Source of the DNA: an uncultured Mycoplasmatota bacterium
Lineage (GTDB): Bacteria; Bacillota_I; Bacilli_A; RF39; UBA660
Assembly: GCA_946491675.1 (NCBI GenBank)
Contig: CAMLYN010000067.1
Span: 1-6,207 of the forward strand
Length of the DNA stretch: 6,207 bases
Reading direction: 5' to 3'
Shown: positions 6,075 through 6,207 of the stretch, piece after piece
How positions within the stretch are numbered: position 1 is the stretch's first letter
How the letters are laid out: every line of letters starts with the position of its first letter
Translations under genes and position numbers: made by a program
Notes under the pieces: generated by a model
What the model was told of the DNA's origin: nothing
The model's database searches: none
The model's input: only the letters and a program-made list of their open reading frames with translations

Positions 6075-6108
6075 TTTTGTTGTATAAATATTAATATTTA
6101 CAACAAAA
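6075..6108. repeat. AT-rich inverted repeat with 16-bp arms upstream of parA
   Basis: The right arm AATATTTACAACAAAA (6093-6108) is the reverse complement of the left arm 6075-6092 apart from two extra bases in the left arm after TTTTGTTGT. The centre is the 14-bp palindrome AAATATTAATATTT (6086-6099). Neither strand has a T-run after the arms, so it does not look like a terminator. It could form a hairpin or cruciform, or serve as a binding site. Confidence 0.55.
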
Positions 6109-6154
6109 AACGATTTTTCGATTTTACTCTACTAAATCGTTTTTATTTTTGTTG
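6101..6154. terminator. Terminator-like hairpin, possibly bidirectional
   Basis: AAAAACGATTT (6106-6116) and AAATCGTTTTT (6134-6144) form an 11-bp stem with a 17-nt loop. The lower part can extend through CAACA (6101-6105) and TGTTG (6150-6154). Read on the minus strand, the core stem runs into six T (6110-6105). Read on the plus strand it runs into TTTTTATTTTT (6140-6150). An A-tract and a T-tract on either side of the stem are typical of bidirectional terminators. It probably ends a minus-strand gene lying beyond the right edge of the window, upstream of parA. Confidence 0.5.
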
Positions 6155-6171
6155 AAAAATATTAATATTTT
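6147..6171. repeat. Second copy of the TTTTGTTG-AATATTAATATTT repeat
   Basis: TTTTGTTG (6147-6154), three bases, then AATATTAATATTT (6158-6170) repeats the unit at 6075-6099 (TTTTGTTG, four bases, AATATTAATATTT) in the same orientation, about 72 nt away. The core palindrome here extends to 16 bp, AAAATATTAATATTTT (6156-6171). The two copies flank the hairpin at 6106-6144. Beyond it, 6172-6207 holds nothing recognisable. Confidence 0.5.
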
Positions 6172-6207
6172 AAGATGTTATATTTCATTATAACTACTTA
6201 TATTCTT

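Overview
The window is very AT-rich, low-GC bacterial DNA with tightly packed genes. Gene content and order (parA, parB, an MscS-type channel, a DUF951 protein, then ychF) are the chromosomal partition neighbourhood known from low-GC Gram-positive bacteria (Bacillota, Bacilli) and their wall-less relatives. The genes read cleanly with TGG for Trp, and parB ends at a TGA in the expected place. The standard bacterial code therefore applies, and a Mycoplasma-type code, in which TGA is Trp, is unlikely. An uncultured gut-type Bacilli/Mollicutes-related lineage is a reasonable guess, but the species cannot be named from this sequence.

Layout. 1-127 is leader DNA. 128-613 (+) encodes a small five-helix membrane protein of the CmpB/DUF1113 family. 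It runs tail-to-tail into ychF (603-1703, -), and the two coding regions overlap by 11 bp. ychF has its own extended -10 promoter in the 1704-1826 gap. That gap is bounded by a perfect palindrome, the likely terminator of the operon upstream. From 5974 down to 1827 (-) lies one compact operon: parA (soj), parB (spo0J), mscS-like, DUF951, and an AbgT-family transporter. Every junction is an overlap or a gap of at most 8 nt, so translational coupling is expected. 5975-6207 is non-coding: a candidate parA promoter with a palindrome over its -35 region, then a cluster of nested AT-rich inverted repeats including a terminator-like hairpin.

How the parts work together. ParA (a Walker-type ATPase) and ParB (a CTP-dependent parS clamp) act on chromosome origin segregation. 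The MscS channel protects against osmotic downshift, DUF951 is a small putative zinc-binding protein of unknown role, and YchF is a ribosome-associated ATPase. The AbgT-like transporter sits between DUF951 and ychF, which are neighbours in many relatives, so it looks like a lineage-specific insertion into a conserved block.

I found no CRISPR, transposon, phage, tRNA or rRNA, and nothing that amounts to a clear new system. The signals most worth a second look are the repeat cluster upstream of parA, the coupled insertion of the AbgT gene, the GGTGAT-type ribosome binding sites, and the hairpins at the cmpB/ychF convergent junction.
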